Assembly (NCBI RefSeq): GCF_000006445.2
Contig: NC_006043.2
Span: 1,054,001-1,118,000, forward strand
DNA: 64,000 bases
Direction of reading: 5' to 3'
DNA from: Debaryomyces hansenii CBS767
Taxonomy: Eukaryota > Ascomycota > Pichiomycetes > Serinales > Debaryomycetaceae
Of this stretch, positions 63,653 through 64,000 are shown piece by piece. The position numbers and the translations under genes were made by a program. The stretch's first letter is position 1; every line of letters starts with the position of its first letter. The notes below the pieces were generated by a model that saw only the letters and a list, made by a program, of their open reading frames with translations, was not told where the DNA came from and searched no databases.

Positions 63653-64000
63653 TTAATCGGCTTGATCCCAATTACCAGGTCTTGGTTGTTTAGGCATTTG
63701 TGGACCACCGGCCCTCTTGGCCATAATAATTTGATCGATAGATAAGATTGTATTTGTTGCGTCGGTTGCCAAGTCGATGGCAGACTTCTTAGCAGATAAT
63801 AAATCAAGTATACCATGTTCTTTAACATCCAATAATCCATCATCTGAATCATTATCAATATCAATACCGAAGTTTATACCTTTGTTATCGTCTAAGGCAT
63901 GAGCAGCATACAATTTACTTAATAATTCAGAGGAATCTAATCCCGAAGTCTCAGCTAAGACTCTTGGGATAACCTCAAAAGCCTTAGCGTAATGCTTAAT
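63653..64000 (-). CDS. CCT8: Cct8, theta subunit of the TRiC/CCT chaperonin (3' part only)
   Basis: The gene runs out of the window at 64000, and 115 C-terminal residues are present. The equatorial-domain ending is typical: FEVIPRVLAETSGLDSSELL, then the acidic GIDIDNDSDDGLLDVKEHGI, then ATDATNTILSIDQIIMAKRA. The C-terminal GGPQMPKQPRPGNWDQAD tail identifies the theta subunit rather than other CCTs. The complex folds actin and tubulin in the cytosol. Confidence 0.95.
   Translation of the reverse strand: MKHYAKAFEVIPRVLAETSGLDSSELLSKLYAAHALDDNKGINFGIDIDNDSDDGLLDVKEHGILDLLSAKKSAIDLATDATNTILSIDQIIMAKRAGGPQMPKQPRPGNWDQAD

Overview
The window looks like a chromosome-internal piece of a budding-yeast (Saccharomycotina) nuclear genome, most likely a CTG-clade yeast near Debaryomyces (inference). 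The reasons are: single-copy yeast orthologues packed on both strands; AT-rich intergenic DNA; six introns with GTATGT/GTAAGT donors and TACTAAC-like branch points; a TIMMDC1-like complex I assembly protein (complex I is absent from Saccharomyces relatives); few CTG codons; and a TTAGGGTTT Tbf1-type site before a ribosomal protein gene. If the organism reads CUG as serine, each CTG leucine in a standard translation should be Ser. I saw no rRNA gene, complete tRNA, transposon or CRISPR array.

Layout. 0-14 kb: LOG-family nucleotide hydrolase, VPS55, a possible Mpm1-like protein, an unknown 178-aa protein, MSE1, SMC5, MLC1 (first exon is only the ATG), the TIMMDC1-like gene, DOM34 and ARC1. 14-28 kb: ERT1 (intron just before the zinc cluster), a Vps73-type MFS transporter, RPL28 (intron), an HD-domain nucleotidase, ERV1 (intron), a thioredoxin-like membrane protein, RIB1, ASG1 and MTR3. 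28-43 kb: CHO2, DBP2 (634-nt late intron), RPC19, a large coiled-coil protein, AZF1, CEX1 and an unknown 247-aa protein. 43-56 kb: a 1.7-kb gene-free region, KEL1, RIM8, NSR1 and LEU4. 56-64 kb: a secreted cysteine-rich orphan in a sparse 2.4-kb interval, RPL16, a RecA-fold-like small gene with a reading-frame break and a 3' intron, VPS53, TRP1 and the 3' end of CCT8.

The genes are individually transcribed, with no operons. Themes recur. Translation and ribosome genes are RPL28, RPL16, NSR1, DBP2, RPC19, ARC1, DOM34 and MTR3, several with CACGTG, PAC/RRPE or Tbf1-like promoter motifs. Membrane traffic is covered by VPS55, VPS53 and CEX1, and biosynthesis by LEU4, TRP1, RIB1 and CHO2. LEU4 carries a Leu3-type site, SMC5 an MCB box and CHO2 an inositol/choline-type element.

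Most worth a second look: the secreted cysteine-rich protein ending in HGEL (56537-57379), the frame-broken, intron-containing gene at 59310-60012, inverted-repeat clusters in two intergenic regions, and two coding-like fragments (near 36.5 kb and 57.7 kb) that no gene model explains.
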